A stretch of DNA of 64,000 bases from an alpha proteobacterium BAL199 (GTDB lineage: Bacteria; Pseudomonadota; Alphaproteobacteria; Thalassobaculales; Thalassobaculaceae). How positions within the stretch are numbered: the first letter of the stretch is position 1; each line of letters opens with the position of its first letter. The DNA lies in contig ABHC01000017.1 in assembly GCA_000171835.1 (NCBI GenBank), positions 1 through 64,000 of the forward strand, in the 5' to 3' direction. Positions 44,367 through 52,761 of this stretch are shown here, in pieces. The translations under genes were made by a program, and so were the position numbers. The notes under the pieces were generated by a model. It was not told the origin of the DNA. It worked only from the letters and a program-made list of their open reading frames with translations, and did no database searches.

Positions 44367-45545
44367 TTAAGTCGGCGGGTCGGTTAGGGGCGGGCCGATG
44401 CGGGCGAGCATCGCGGTGGCCGCCAGACCGACCAGGCCGAGCAGACCCATCGCGTAATAGGCGTCCATTCCGATCCGCTGGTAGAGAACGCCGGCGATAG
44501 GCATGGACAATCCCATCAGGACGCCGGTGACCAGCGCGTAGTACAGCGCCTGAGCGGTGGCTTCCAGACCGGGTGGCGCGTTGTCCTGCAGGTACCGCAT
44601 GGCACCTAGATGGGCGGCACCGAAGGTAAGGGCGTGCAGCAACTGCAGGACAGCGGCCATTGCCACGGTGTCGGCAATCGCTGTCAGCGGCCACCGCACC
44701 ACCACACCGACGCCGGCTGCGGCCAGCAGGAACGTAGCGCTGCCGAAACGGCCGAGCCGGGCGGCCAACCAGAACAGCACGATCTCCGCCACCACTCCAA
44801 GAGTCCACAGCAGGCCGATGACCGTGTCGTCGAAGCCGATCCGGCGCCACGCGATGGTGCCGAATCCATAGAACACGCTGTGACTGGCCTGGGCAGTGCC
44901 TGCAGCAATGACGAAGATGAGAAACCGTCGGTCGAGGGCGAGCCGGGCGGCGGCGGCCCAGGACCAGGGCCGACGGGTTTCCACGCGCCGCTTTGGCAGG
45001 GCAACGCTGGCGATGATCAGGCCGACGAGCGTCACCAGCACCAAGGGCAGGATCACTGGTGCCTGGAAATGGTCGATCGCCCAGCCGCCCAATGCGGCCA
45101 TCGCCATGAACGACACCGATCCCCAGATCCGGATCCGGCCGTAGTCGAGTTTGCGAGCCTTGATCTCGGCAAGCGCCAACGCCTCGCCGAGCGGCATGAT
45201 TGACTGAAACGTGATGCCGACCAGGGCGGCCAACGCCAGATAGTGCCAAGGCGACTCGGCAAGTCCGAAGCCGGCGAACACTATGAGTGACGAGACCGCC
45301 AGGGCGATGGTCAGCCCGCGCAGCGCGCCGGTCGCATCGGCGACCGCTGCCATGCCGGGGTGCGCCACCAACTTGATCCAGAAGCCAACGGACAACACAG
45401 CGCCGATGGTCACCGGGTCCAGGCCGCGGGCTTCCAGCCAGGCCGGCCAGTACGGCAGCAGGAACCCGGTCACCGCGAAATACGCGGTGTAGAACATCGC
45501 TAGCCGGATGGCGCTGGGGTCCAAACCTGTCGGGAACGCGGCCAT
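44367..45545 (-). CDS. MFS transporter, HcaT-like
   Basis: A 392-residue membrane protein with about twelve segments, of the phenylpropionate permease (HcaT) group: PYWPAWLEARGLDPVTIGAVLS in the first loop region, GRIRIWGSVSFMAMAALGG in the middle. These proton-linked carriers import small organic acids or nucleoside-like compounds, but no specificity is visible. Convergent with yciB, and divergent from the DAO-type oxidoreductase. Confidence 0.88.
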   Translation of the reverse strand: MAAFPTGLDPSAIRLAMFYTAYFAVTGFLLPYWPAWLEARGLDPVTIGAVLSVGFWIKLVAHPGMAAVADATGALRGLTIALAVSSLIVFAGFGLAESPWHYLALAALVGITFQSIMPLGEALALAEIKARKLDYGRIRIWGSVSFMAMAALGGWAIDHFQAPVILPLVLVTLVGLIIASVALPKRRVETRRPWSWAAAARLALDRRFLIFVIAAGTAQASHSVFYGFGTIAWRRIGFDDTVIGLLWTLGVVAEIVLFWLAARLGRFGSATFLLAAAGVGVVVRWPLTAIADTVAMAAVLQLLHALTFGAAHLGAMRYLQDNAPPGLEATAQALYYALVTGVLMGLSMPIAGVLYQRIGMDAYYAMGLLGLVGLAATAMLARIGPPLTDPPT

Positions 45546-45637
45546 GAACGTGCTGTCCTCTTTCGCTGGCCGACCGGGCCGAGCGCCCGCACACTGGCCG
45601 AGTCGGCAGCGGTACGCATCAAGGAATTGAAGACGAT

Positions 45638-47008
45638 ATGACGGGACGGGTGTTCGATGCCTCGCTGTACTGCTACGACCGGGTCGAGCCGTCCTACTGG
45701 GAGGCCACGGTGGAACGGCCGGCGGTACCCTCGCTGCTTCAGGACGAAACCACGGACGTGGCGATCATCGGCGGCGGCTACACCGGGCTGTCGACCGCCC
45801 TGCACCTGACGCGCGATCACGGCATAGAGGCGGTTGTTCTGGATGCCGGCGTGCCGGCCTGGGGAGCGTCCGGCCGCAACGGCGGATTGGTCTGCATACC
45901 ACCGGCCAAGTCATCGATCCCGGAAATGGTCGGACGCTGGGGCCGGGAGGCGACGGAAGCGTTCTATCGCTGGGCGATTGCCGGGTGCGACCTTGCTCGA
46001 ACACTGCCGGCCGATGAAGGTTTCGACGTTCGGGCCCAGGGTGACGGCAATCTGCAGGTCGCTGATCATCCAAGCCGGCTGGCCGGTCTGGTCGAGGAAG
46101 CCGGCCATCTGACGGCGTTGACCGGTGTGCCGACCCGGGTCCTCGACCGCGCGGCGTTCGCCGAGATCGGGCACGGCGGCACCGAGCAGTTCGGTGGTGT
46201 GCATGTCGGGGTTGGCTTTGCCCTGCACCCGCTGGCTTATGCTCTGGGACTGCTCGGGGCAGCGAGCCGCCGTGGTGCGCGGGTGTATGCACACAGCCCG
46301 GTCGTGCGCTGGGACCGGGACGGCACCGAACATCGTCTGATCACTGCAAGTGGATCGTCGGTGCGGGCCCGGCGCGTGGTGGTTGCCACCAACGGCTGGA
46401 CCCCGGACGGCCTGCGTCGCGGCCTGGACGCGCGGGTGCTGCCGGCGATCTCCAACATTCTGGTCACCCGACCGCTGAGTGATGCCGAACTTGCGGCCGA
46501 ATCCTGGAACACCGAAACGGCGATCGTGAATGCCCGCACCCTGCTGTTCTACTACCGCCTGTTGCCCGATCGGCGGCTGCTGTTCGGCGCGCGCGGCGAC
46601 ACGACGGGAACGACGGCGGCCGCCGACCGGATGCAGGTTTGGATGCACCGTCGGCTCGGCGACTTGTTCCCGAGTTGGAGGGGCATCAAGGTCGACTACC
46701 GCTGGCGCGGATTGGTGGCGATGACCCGCAGGCGCGCACCGTCGATCGGCGCAGTGGAGGATGATCCATGCGTCCACTATGCTTTCGGATATCACGCTGC
46801 CGGTGTGGCGGCGGCCCCGATGGCCGGTAAGGCCCTGGCGGAGTCTATCGCACTCGGTGCTGCCGCCCCGGCGATCCCGGCCGTGCTACGCGGTCTGCCA
46901 GGGCGGTTTCCGATCGCAGCCATGCGGCGTCTGGCTCTGGCCGGTGCCTATCTATGGTATGGTGGGCGTGATCGGTTGCAGGAACTTCGGCATTCCGATG
47001 CTGATTGA
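45638..47008 (+). CDS. FAD-dependent oxidoreductase (DAO family)
   Basis: A 456-residue flavoprotein. The FAD site [18 protein letters not shown] is at residue 40, followed by GASGRNGGL, typical of the glycine/D-amino acid and gamma-glutamylputrescine oxidase group. The C-terminal [20 protein letters not shown] is the usual closing flavin-contact region. CAAGGAATTG precedes ATG. Followed by a small membrane protein gene 15 bases downstream. It resembles in pattern the oxidoreductase at 50.5 kb; an amine or amino-acid substrate is likely. Confidence 0.88.
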   Translation: MTGRVFDASLYCYDRVEPSYWEATVERPAVPSLLQDETTDVAIIGGGYTGLSTALHLTRDHGIEAVVLDAGVPAWGASGRNGGLVCIPPAKSSIPEMVGRWGREATEAFYRWAIAGCDLARTLPADEGFDVRAQGDGNLQVADHPSRLAGLVEEAGHLTALTGVPTRVLDRAAFAEIGHGGTEQFGGVHVGVGFALHPLAYALGLLGAASRRGARVYAHSPVVRWDRDGTEHRLITASGSSVRARRVVVATNGWTPDGLRRGLDARVLPAISNILVTRPLSDAELAAESWNTETAIVNARTLLFYYRLLPDRRLLFGARGDTTGTTAAADRMQVWMHRRLGDLFPSWRGIKVDYRWRGLVAMTRRRAPSIGAVEDDPCVHYAFGYHAAGVAAAPMAGKALAESIALGAAAPAIPAVLRGLPGRFPIAAMRRLALAGAYLWYGGRDRLQELRHSDAD

Positions 47009-47023
47009 GCGGAGGACGCGGCC

Positions 47024-47209
47024 ATGGCGGCGCAGCAGGCAGTGGACGGGCACAAGGCGGGCAGGCGCGACCGGCGGTTCGAGGTGATCGTCGCGCTGTT
47101 GTTCGTTCTCATGCTGGTCGGCGGTGTCGCGTTGTTCCCGTTCAGCGTTGCCGCCAACAAGCTGTCCGGACTGTGGATCACGCTGTGCGCGTCGATCGGC
47201 TTCAGTTGA
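47024..47209 (+). CDS. Small single-span membrane protein
   Basis: A 61-residue protein with a basic N-terminus (HKAGRRDRRFE) and a hydrophobic segment VIVALLFVLMLVGGVALFPF. ATG follows GGAGG by eleven bases. Not recognised. Closely behind the DAO-type gene and convergent with fbpB. Confidence 0.6.
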   Translation: MAAQQAVDGHKAGRRDRRFEVIVALLFVLMLVGGVALFPFSVAANKLSGLWITLCASIGFS

Positions 47210-47215
47210 CGGCCG

Positions 47216-48931
47216 TCAGTACGTGCCGCGCCGGGTGCCCGGACGTGAACTGCCGACGCTGCGCGCCAGCAGCAGCACCGGGATGATCCCCGACAGGACG
47301 ATGGCCAGGGCCGCCGGGGCGCTGGCAGCCAGCCGTTCGTCGGAAGCGTACTGGTAGACGAAGGTTGCCAGGGTGTCGAAGTTGAACGGCCGCAGCACCA
47401 GGGTCGCCGGCAGTTCCTTCATCGTGTCCACGAAAACCAGCAACCCTCCGGTCAGCACGCTGCCGCGGATCATCGGCAGGTGCAGGCGCCGCAGCGTCGC
47501 GGACGGCGAGTGGCCGAGGGTACGGGCGGCCATCTCCATGCTCGGCGTAATCCGACCGAACCCGGCCTCGACCGAACCGAGTGAGACCGCCAGGAAGCGG
47601 ACGGTATAGGCGAAGAGCAGGGCGGCGACCGTCCCGCTCAGGATCAGGCCGCTCGACACGCCAATGGTCTGGCGCAGGAAGGCGTCGACCGTATTGTCGA
47701 ACGCGGCGAACGGGATCAGCACGCCGATTGCCAACACCGCGCCGGGGATCGCGTATCCGACCGATGCCAGACGGATCGTCGCCTTGACCAACCGGTTGGC
47801 GCCCTGGCGGGCGGCATAGGCCAACAGCGTCGCCAGCGTGACGGCCAGCAGCGCCGCTGAGGCGGACAAGCCGAGGCTGTTCAGCGCGTGGCGGAAGAAC
47901 GCGGCCGACCACTCGGCCGACGGGCTGGTGAACGCGTAGTCCGCCAGGATCGACACTGGTACGGCGAAGCCGAGCAGGATCGGCAGCGTGCAGGCAGCGG
48001 TCGCGGCCCATGCCCGGCCACCGCGCAGAGCGATGCCTTCGATCGGCCGCAGCTTCGACGAGGTGTGATGGAAGCGTTGGCGGGCGCGCGACCGCCGTTC
48101 CGCCCAGATCAGCAAGACCACGAAGCCGAGCATGACCAAGGCGATCTGCGCTGCTCCGCCGGCGTTGCCCATGCGCAGCCAGACGTCGAATACGCCGGCG
48201 GTCAGGGTGCGCACCGCGAAGAAGTCGACGGTGCCGAAATCGTTCAAGCACTCCATCAGGGCCAGGGTCACGCCGACCGCGATTGCCGGGCGGGCCAACG
48301 GCAGCGCCACGTCCCGCAGGGCTCGCCAGGTGCCGCGGCCCAGGGTACGGCTGACTTCCAGCACGCAGATCGACTGTTCCAGAAAGGTCGCACGGGCCAG
48401 CGCGTACACATAGGGGTACAGCACCAGCGTCAGCATCGCGATCGCTCCGCCGAGCGAACGGATCTCGGGGAACCAGTAGTCGCGCTTGGTGCTCCAGCCG
48501 AAGATTTCGCGCAGAGCGCCCTGGAGGGGGCCGGCGAACTCCAGCAGATCGGTGTAGACATAGGCAATCAGATACCCCGGCATGGCGAGCGGCAGGAGCA
48601 GCGCCCACTCGAACAGTCGCTTGCCGGGAAACCGGCACATCGCGACCAGCCAGGCGGTTCCGGTTCCGATCACGAAGGTCCCGAGTCCGACGCCGGCCAT
48701 CAGCAGCAGCGAGGTCAGCACATAGCCAGGTAAGACAGTCGATGCGAGATGCGGCCAGATGTTCTCGGTCGGAAACAACGCGGTCCACGCAATAGCCAGC
48801 ACCGGCAAGGCGACTAGTCCGGCTACCGCGACCGCGGCGACATGCCAACGGCGGTGCCCGTTTCCAGGCACCGCCGCAACATCGTCCAAGCTCGGTCCGG
48901 TGCCCCGAAAGGCGTCGGCCTCGACGGTCAT
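47216..48931 (-). CDS. fbpB: Iron(III) ABC transporter permease
   Basis: A 571-residue permease with about twelve membrane segments and two copies of the ABC-permease contact loop (EVSRTLGRGTWRALRDVALP and MEMAARTLGHSPSATLRRLH, the EAA motifs). The duplicated FbpB/FutB arrangement means one chain forms the whole channel. It starts by ATGA overlap with the stop of fbpA. No ATPase gene (fbpC) is in the locus, so the ATPase is encoded elsewhere. Confidence 0.92.
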   Translation of the reverse strand: MTVEADAFRGTGPSLDDVAAVPGNGHRRWHVAAVAVAGLVALPVLAIAWTALFPTENIWPHLASTVLPGYVLTSLLLMAGVGLGTFVIGTGTAWLVAMCRFPGKRLFEWALLLPLAMPGYLIAYVYTDLLEFAGPLQGALREIFGWSTKRDYWFPEIRSLGGAIAMLTLVLYPYVYALARATFLEQSICVLEVSRTLGRGTWRALRDVALPLARPAIAVGVTLALMECLNDFGTVDFFAVRTLTAGVFDVWLRMGNAGGAAQIALVMLGFVVLLIWAERRSRARQRFHHTSSKLRPIEGIALRGGRAWAATAACTLPILLGFAVPVSILADYAFTSPSAEWSAAFFRHALNSLGLSASAALLAVTLATLLAYAARQGANRLVKATIRLASVGYAIPGAVLAIGVLIPFAAFDNTVDAFLRQTIGVSSGLILSGTVAALLFAYTVRFLAVSLGSVEAGFGRITPSMEMAARTLGHSPSATLRRLHLPMIRGSVLTGGLLVFVDTMKELPATLVLRPFNFDTLATFVYQYASDERLAASAPAALAIVLSGIIPVLLLARSVGSSRPGTRRGTY

Positions 48932-49962
48932 CCGTCGTAGCCGACCCTGTCGACCATCTTGACCGCCGCGCTGCGCAACTCGGCAATCGCCGACAGCGGC
49001 AGATCGTCTGCCGTGAAACGGCCCCAGGATTCAACGACCGGCGACCACTTCACGCCTGGCTTTACCGGGTATTCGAAGTCGGCGCTGGCGTAGATTTCCT
49101 GTGCGGCATCGCTCGACAGGAACTCCATCAGCTTCAGTGCGTTCGCCCGGTTCGGTGCCGAGGCGGTCATGGCCACGCCAGAGACGTTGACATGCGTCGC
49201 CTTGGTGCCGCCGATCGTCGGGAACACCGGATTGACCACGTTTGCCCAGGCCTTCTGCTCGGGGTCGGCCAGCATGGCGCCGTAGTAGTAGTTGTTGCCG
49301 ATCGCCAGATCGCACTCGCCTTCCATGACCGCCTTGACCTGACCGCGGTCACTGCCCTGCGGCTTGCGGGCTAGATTGGCCTTCACCCCGTTCAGCCACT
49401 CTTCGGCCTTGGCTTCGCCGTGGTGGGCGATCATCGCCGCCAGCAGCGCGACGTTGTAGTCGTGCTTGCCGCTGCGGGTGCAGATCCGGCCCTTCCACTT
49501 TGGATCGGCCAGTTCCTCATACGAGGTGATCTCGCCCAGCTTCACCCGGTCCTTGGAGGCGTAGATCAACCGGGCGCGCTGGGTCAGCGCGAACCAGCGG
49601 CCTTCCGGGTCACGGAAGTTCGCCGGGATGTTGGCTTCCAGGGTCGCGCTCTTCACCGGCTGAATCACGCCGGCCTCGACCGCGTCGTTCAACCGGCCGA
49701 TGTCGACCGTCAGGATCACGTCGGCCGGGCTGTTGGCGCCCTCGGCCTTCATGCGCTCGACCACACCTTCCTTGGCGAACACGACATTGGTCTTGATGCC
49801 GGTCTGCTCTGCGAAGGCTTTCAGCAGCGGCTCGATCAGGAACGGCTGACGCAACGAGTAGACGTTGACCTCTTCAGCGGCGGAAGCGACGCCAGTCCCG
49901 GTGACCAAGGTGGCGACGGCCATCGCGGTTCCGAACATGGCACCGGTCAGCGTGCGGATCAT
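48928..49962 (-). CDS. fbpA: Iron(III) ABC transporter substrate-binding protein
   Basis: A 344-residue periplasmic iron-binding protein. A signal peptide ends at about residue 28 (GVASAAEE). The mature start VNVYSLRQPFLIEPLLKAF and the tyrosine pair in the IGNNYYYGAML segment, which bind Fe(III) in FutA/FbpA proteins, are present. AGAGGAC precedes ATG. It heads the operon with fbpB, behind a Fur-box-like sequence, so low-iron induction is likely. Confidence 0.93.
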   Translation of the reverse strand: MIRTLTGAMFGTAMAVATLVTGTGVASAAEEVNVYSLRQPFLIEPLLKAFAEQTGIKTNVVFAKEGVVERMKAEGANSPADVILTVDIGRLNDAVEAGVIQPVKSATLEANIPANFRDPEGRWFALTQRARLIYASKDRVKLGEITSYEELADPKWKGRICTRSGKHDYNVALLAAMIAHHGEAKAEEWLNGVKANLARKPQGSDRGQVKAVMEGECDLAIGNNYYYGAMLADPEQKAWANVVNPVFPTIGGTKATHVNVSGVAMTASAPNRANALKLMEFLSSDAAQEIYASADFEYPVKPGVKWSPVVESWGRFTADDLPLSAIAELRSAAVKMVDRVGYDG

Positions 49963-49974
49963 GATACGTCCTCT

Positions 49975-49993
49975 AATGAGAATGAATTTCATA
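49975..49993 (-). promoter_or_regulatory. Fur-box-like site upstream of fbpA
   Basis: ATGAGAAT-G-AATTTCAT is an 8-1-8 inverted repeat with 12 of 16 paired positions, thirteen bases before the fbpA start in an AT-rich patch. A further TCTCATT at 50017 repeats a half-site. The form and gene context fit an iron-responsive operator, Fur or a related regulator. Confidence 0.5.
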
Positions 49994-50010
49994 AGCGCAC
50001 GTTGTTGCAA

Positions 50011-50426
50011 ATGGGTCTCATTCTGTCAATCGAGATTGAACCTGATGTGGCGTCCAAGGACGGCAAAGCGATTCCCCGCGTGGAGCGGTTCGATCCACTG
50101 GACGTCGTTCCACATTGTGGCGACCTGTTCGTCGTCCGGGTCGAACGTGACGTCGACCGACTCGAAGCCGACGAACCGGTGCTGCGGTACACGCTTATTG
50201 GCACCCGGCTGGCCATCTCGTCACCAGAGTGTACCGGCATCTGATCGATCATCGGGTCGCGATGCGGACGTATGGCCGTCTGGATTGGGCCATGACGGAA
50301 TACCGGCAGTTCGTGAGCGTTCTGATGCCGTTCGCCGATGCCGAAGACCGCATCGCCAGAATAATCGGAGCGGCGGTCTATGGTTCGCTCGACAGCCCCG
50401 TTGTCCGCACGTGGGACCCGTCGTAG
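50011..50426 (+). pseudogene. Disrupted PAS_5-type gene
   Basis: Two consecutive frames together look like one PAS_5-family protein. The first (50011-50244) reads IPRVERFDPLDVVPH, LFVVRVERDVD and VLRYTLIGTRL, the middle of the family fold, and stops in TGA after CTGI. The second, in another frame (from about 50229 to 50426), reads EYRQFVSVLMPFADAEDRI and ARIIGAAVYGS, the family C-terminus. The joint lacks about 20-30 residues of the usual linker, and the N-terminus lacks the usual YW-S-R segment. A deletion with frameshift is inferred. Two intact members occur at 54.4 and 60.7 kb. Confidence 0.5.
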
Positions 50427-50463
50427 CGTTCGGGCTCCCGTACCGAGTCCGAGCGAGGCGCGC

Positions 50464-51777
50464 ATGGCCGATCCCTCCATCTTTGCCGAGGGCTTCAAGA
50501 CCGACCCGTACTGGTGGGATCTGGCACCTCCGGATGACGAAGGCGACGCGCCGCCGCCGGAGCGTGCCGATGTCGTGATTGTCGGTAGCGGTTACACCGG
50601 GCTGTCGGCAGCCTTGGAACTGGCCCGAGGCGGTGTCGACGTCGTGGTGCTGGAAGCGTTTCGCTTCGGCGAGGGCGCCAGCACCCGCAGCGGCGGAATG
50701 GTGTCCGGCGGCGTCAATGTCGGCAAGGGCGGCGACATCGAGAAGCTGTATGGTGCCGACCGCGTCGGCGCGATGATCGAGGAAGCGGCGGAGTCCTACA
50801 GCCACTTCGAGCAGATCATCGAGCGCGAGAACATCGATTGCCAGTACCGCCGATCGGGACGGTTCGTCGGTGCCCACACGCCAAGCGCTTACGCCGCGAT
50901 GGCGGCACGCGTCGAGACGTTGAACGCCCAGGCCAGCGCCGGGGCATCCCTGGTTCCGAAATCTCGCCAGCGCGAGCAACTGGGATCGGACTTCTATCAC
51001 GGCGGCATGATCGTTGAGCGTGCCGGTGGCGTGCACCCGTCGCTCTACCACCAAGGCCTGCGGCGGGCTTGCCGGGCGGCGGGCGTGAAGCTGTCCGCAC
51101 ACACCAAGGTGGAGGGCGTGGAGGGAACGGCCGGCGATCTGACCGTGCGGACTTCCCGCGGCGTGGTACGGGCCCGAGAGGTCGTGCTGGGCACCAACGG
51201 ATACACCGGCAAGGCAACGCCCTGGCATCAGCGGCGCGTGGTACCGGTGGGCAGCTACATCATCGCGACCGAACCGCTTGGCGAGGAACGCGTGCGCGAA
51301 TTGTTCCCGACCATGCGGGTGATGGCCGACACCAAGCGGGTGCTGTTCTATTTCCGGCCGTCGCCGGACGGCACCCGGGTGGTGTTCGGCGGTCGGGCCA
51401 GCTTCCGCACCAAGTCGGCGCTGGAAACCGCGCCAGTGCTCTACGACTACATGCTCGGCGTGTTTCCGGAACTGCGTGGCGTCAAGATCACCCACGGCTG
51501 GACCGGCAATGTGGCCTTCACCTTCGACCGGGTCCCGCACATGGGCGACAAGGACGGCGTGCACTACGCGCTTGGCTGCAACGGCAGCGGTGTGGTGATG
51601 ATGAGCCATCTCGGCCACCGCACCGCCCTGAAGATCCTTGGCAAGACCAACCGGGCCAGCGCGTTCGACGGCCTGCCGTTCGAGACCCGGCCGCTGTACT
51701 ACGGCCACCCATGGTTCCTACCGACCGTTGGGGCCTGGTACAAGCTGCGCGACTGGATCGACCGCCGGATGGTGTGA
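50464..51777 (+). CDS. FAD-dependent oxidoreductase (gamma-glutamylputrescine oxidase-like)
   Basis: A 437-residue DAO-family flavoprotein. The FAD motif DVVIVGSGYTGLSAALEL is near residue 40, with FGEGASTRSGGMVSGGVNVG following. The C-terminal HYALGCNGSGVVMMSHLGH closes the flavin site. The N-terminal YWWDLAPP is typical of the PuuB/OrdL-like subgroup, which oxidises amines. CGAGGCG precedes ATG. No polyamine-degradation partners (puuA, puuC, puuD) are adjacent, so the substrate is open. Confidence 0.9.
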   Translation: MADPSIFAEGFKTDPYWWDLAPPDDEGDAPPPERADVVIVGSGYTGLSAALELARGGVDVVVLEAFRFGEGASTRSGGMVSGGVNVGKGGDIEKLYGADRVGAMIEEAAESYSHFEQIIERENIDCQYRRSGRFVGAHTPSAYAAMAARVETLNAQASAGASLVPKSRQREQLGSDFYHGGMIVERAGGVHPSLYHQGLRRACRAAGVKLSAHTKVEGVEGTAGDLTVRTSRGVVRAREVVLGTNGYTGKATPWHQRRVVPVGSYIIATEPLGEERVRELFPTMRVMADTKRVLFYFRPSPDGTRVVFGGRASFRTKSALETAPVLYDYMLGVFPELRGVKITHGWTGNVAFTFDRVPHMGDKDGVHYALGCNGSGVVMMSHLGHRTALKILGKTNRASAFDGLPFETRPLYYGHPWFLPTVGAWYKLRDWIDRRMV

Positions 51778-51778
51778 A

Positions 51779-52012
51779 CTAGAACAATCCGCCGAGCGAG
51801 GGAGTCGGAACGTGGCGCTCGGCGTAGCGGATGGCGGACCACAGGAAGAACCCCCACAGTCCGAGGTTTACCAGGACCAGAGCCAACAACTGCACGATGA
51901 ACGCTCCGACGTGACCTCGTCCGGCCCAGGACATCCGATGATCGTTCGCCGGTACACGCTTGGCGATGCGGGGGCGGTATCGGTCACGGATTAAGGCTGG
52001 GAGGTGTGGCAT
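51779..52012 (-). CDS. Small membrane protein of unknown function
   Basis: Up to 77 residues, with one membrane segment (IVQLLALVLVNLGLWGFFLW) then AIRYAERHVPTPSLGGLF. The ATG at 52012 gives the longest form; an ATG at 51934 (MSWAGRGHVG) would give 50 residues and start closer to the hydrophobic stretch. Neither has a strong ribosome site. Overlaps no other gene; convergent with the oxidoreductase. Confidence 0.5.
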   Translation of the reverse strand: MPHLPALIRDRYRPRIAKRVPANDHRMSWAGRGHVGAFIVQLLALVLVNLGLWGFFLWSAIRYAERHVPTPSLGGLF

Positions 52013-52016
52013 GGGC

Positions 52017-52679
52017 CTAACCGCCGGTGCCGCGAAGGCTGCGCACTTCCGGCGGACCCGGATCGAACGGCGACACCAGGGTCCGTTGGCGCTTTTCGGA
52101 CTGCGTGTACAACTCGTCGCGCCGCTTGCCGAGCACGTCCGAGATGTAGGCCATGTCGGAAGAGGTCATCTGGAACTCCCGGTTCAGCATCTGTTGCCAG
52201 AGATCGTGAATCGTCTCGATGGAATCTTGACCCGGCTTGAGTGCCTTGGCGTTCTTCTCGGTCTGCTTGATCCAGTCCAGCGACTCCTGCCGTACCGCCT
52301 TGGCGTCGTCGATCAGACCTTTCAGGCGGCGCGCAACGAGCGGTGCCGTTTCTTCGTCGAACGTCTTGCAGATCGGCCAGAGAGCCTTGAGGAAGGCATA
52401 ATCCTCGTCGGTGAACTCGAACAGCGGCTTCCCGAAATATGTCAGTTCCAGGTTGCGGACCGATATCCCGCCCTCAATGCGCGCCAGCCGATTGATCGGG
52501 GCCCTGCCGCCGGGCAGCCGTTTGCAGTCGTCCGGCCGTGGTTCTGGCGCTTTGCTGGTTGGCGAAGGGGTGGGTAGGTCGGCTGGCGGAGGAAACGGCT
52601 CTTGCGCCACCACCGGCGTGGCCAGAATCAATGCGGCCACGCACACTGCGAGGCTGGACAACCGGAAACGAGACGCCAT
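52017..52679 (-). CDS. Exported protein of unknown function
   Basis: A 220-residue protein with a signal peptide ending at residue 25 (ATPVVAQ), a proline-rich linker (PFPPPADLPTPSPTSKAPEP), and a helical mature domain with SVRNLELTYFGKPLFEFTDE and many charged heptads. It contains two cysteines that might pair (DDCKRL and WPICKTF). Not recognised. Divergent from the gamma-glutamyltransferase gene. Confidence 0.7.
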   Translation of the reverse strand: MASRFRLSSLAVCVAALILATPVVAQEPFPPPADLPTPSPTSKAPEPRPDDCKRLPGGRAPINRLARIEGGISVRNLELTYFGKPLFEFTDEDYAFLKALWPICKTFDEETAPLVARRLKGLIDDAKAVRQESLDWIKQTEKNAKALKPGQDSIETIHDLWQQMLNREFQMTSSDMAYISDVLGKRRDELYTQSEKRQRTLVSPFDPGPPEVRSLRGTGG

Positions 52680-52761
52680 ACCGTTAACTCCACCTAGCCC
52701 CTCCGCCGGTTAGCGACTCTAGCACGCCGGCCACACCATCCGCACCCGCCAGGAGCGTCCC

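Noticed and set aside
42613-45594. Very long minus-strand open frame (over 1,200 codons) running from the isochorismatase gene through dusA, yciB and the MFS carrier
   Set aside because: Only its last 221 codons encode a recognisable protein. The rest is antisense or out-of-frame sequence over well-supported genes with arginine/proline-rich low-complexity composition, a normal artefact of high GC.
47202-49034. 610-codon minus-strand frame over the fbpB gene
   Set aside because: The fbpB frame on the same strand has clear membrane segments and duplicated permease motifs; this one is a shifted-frame shadow.
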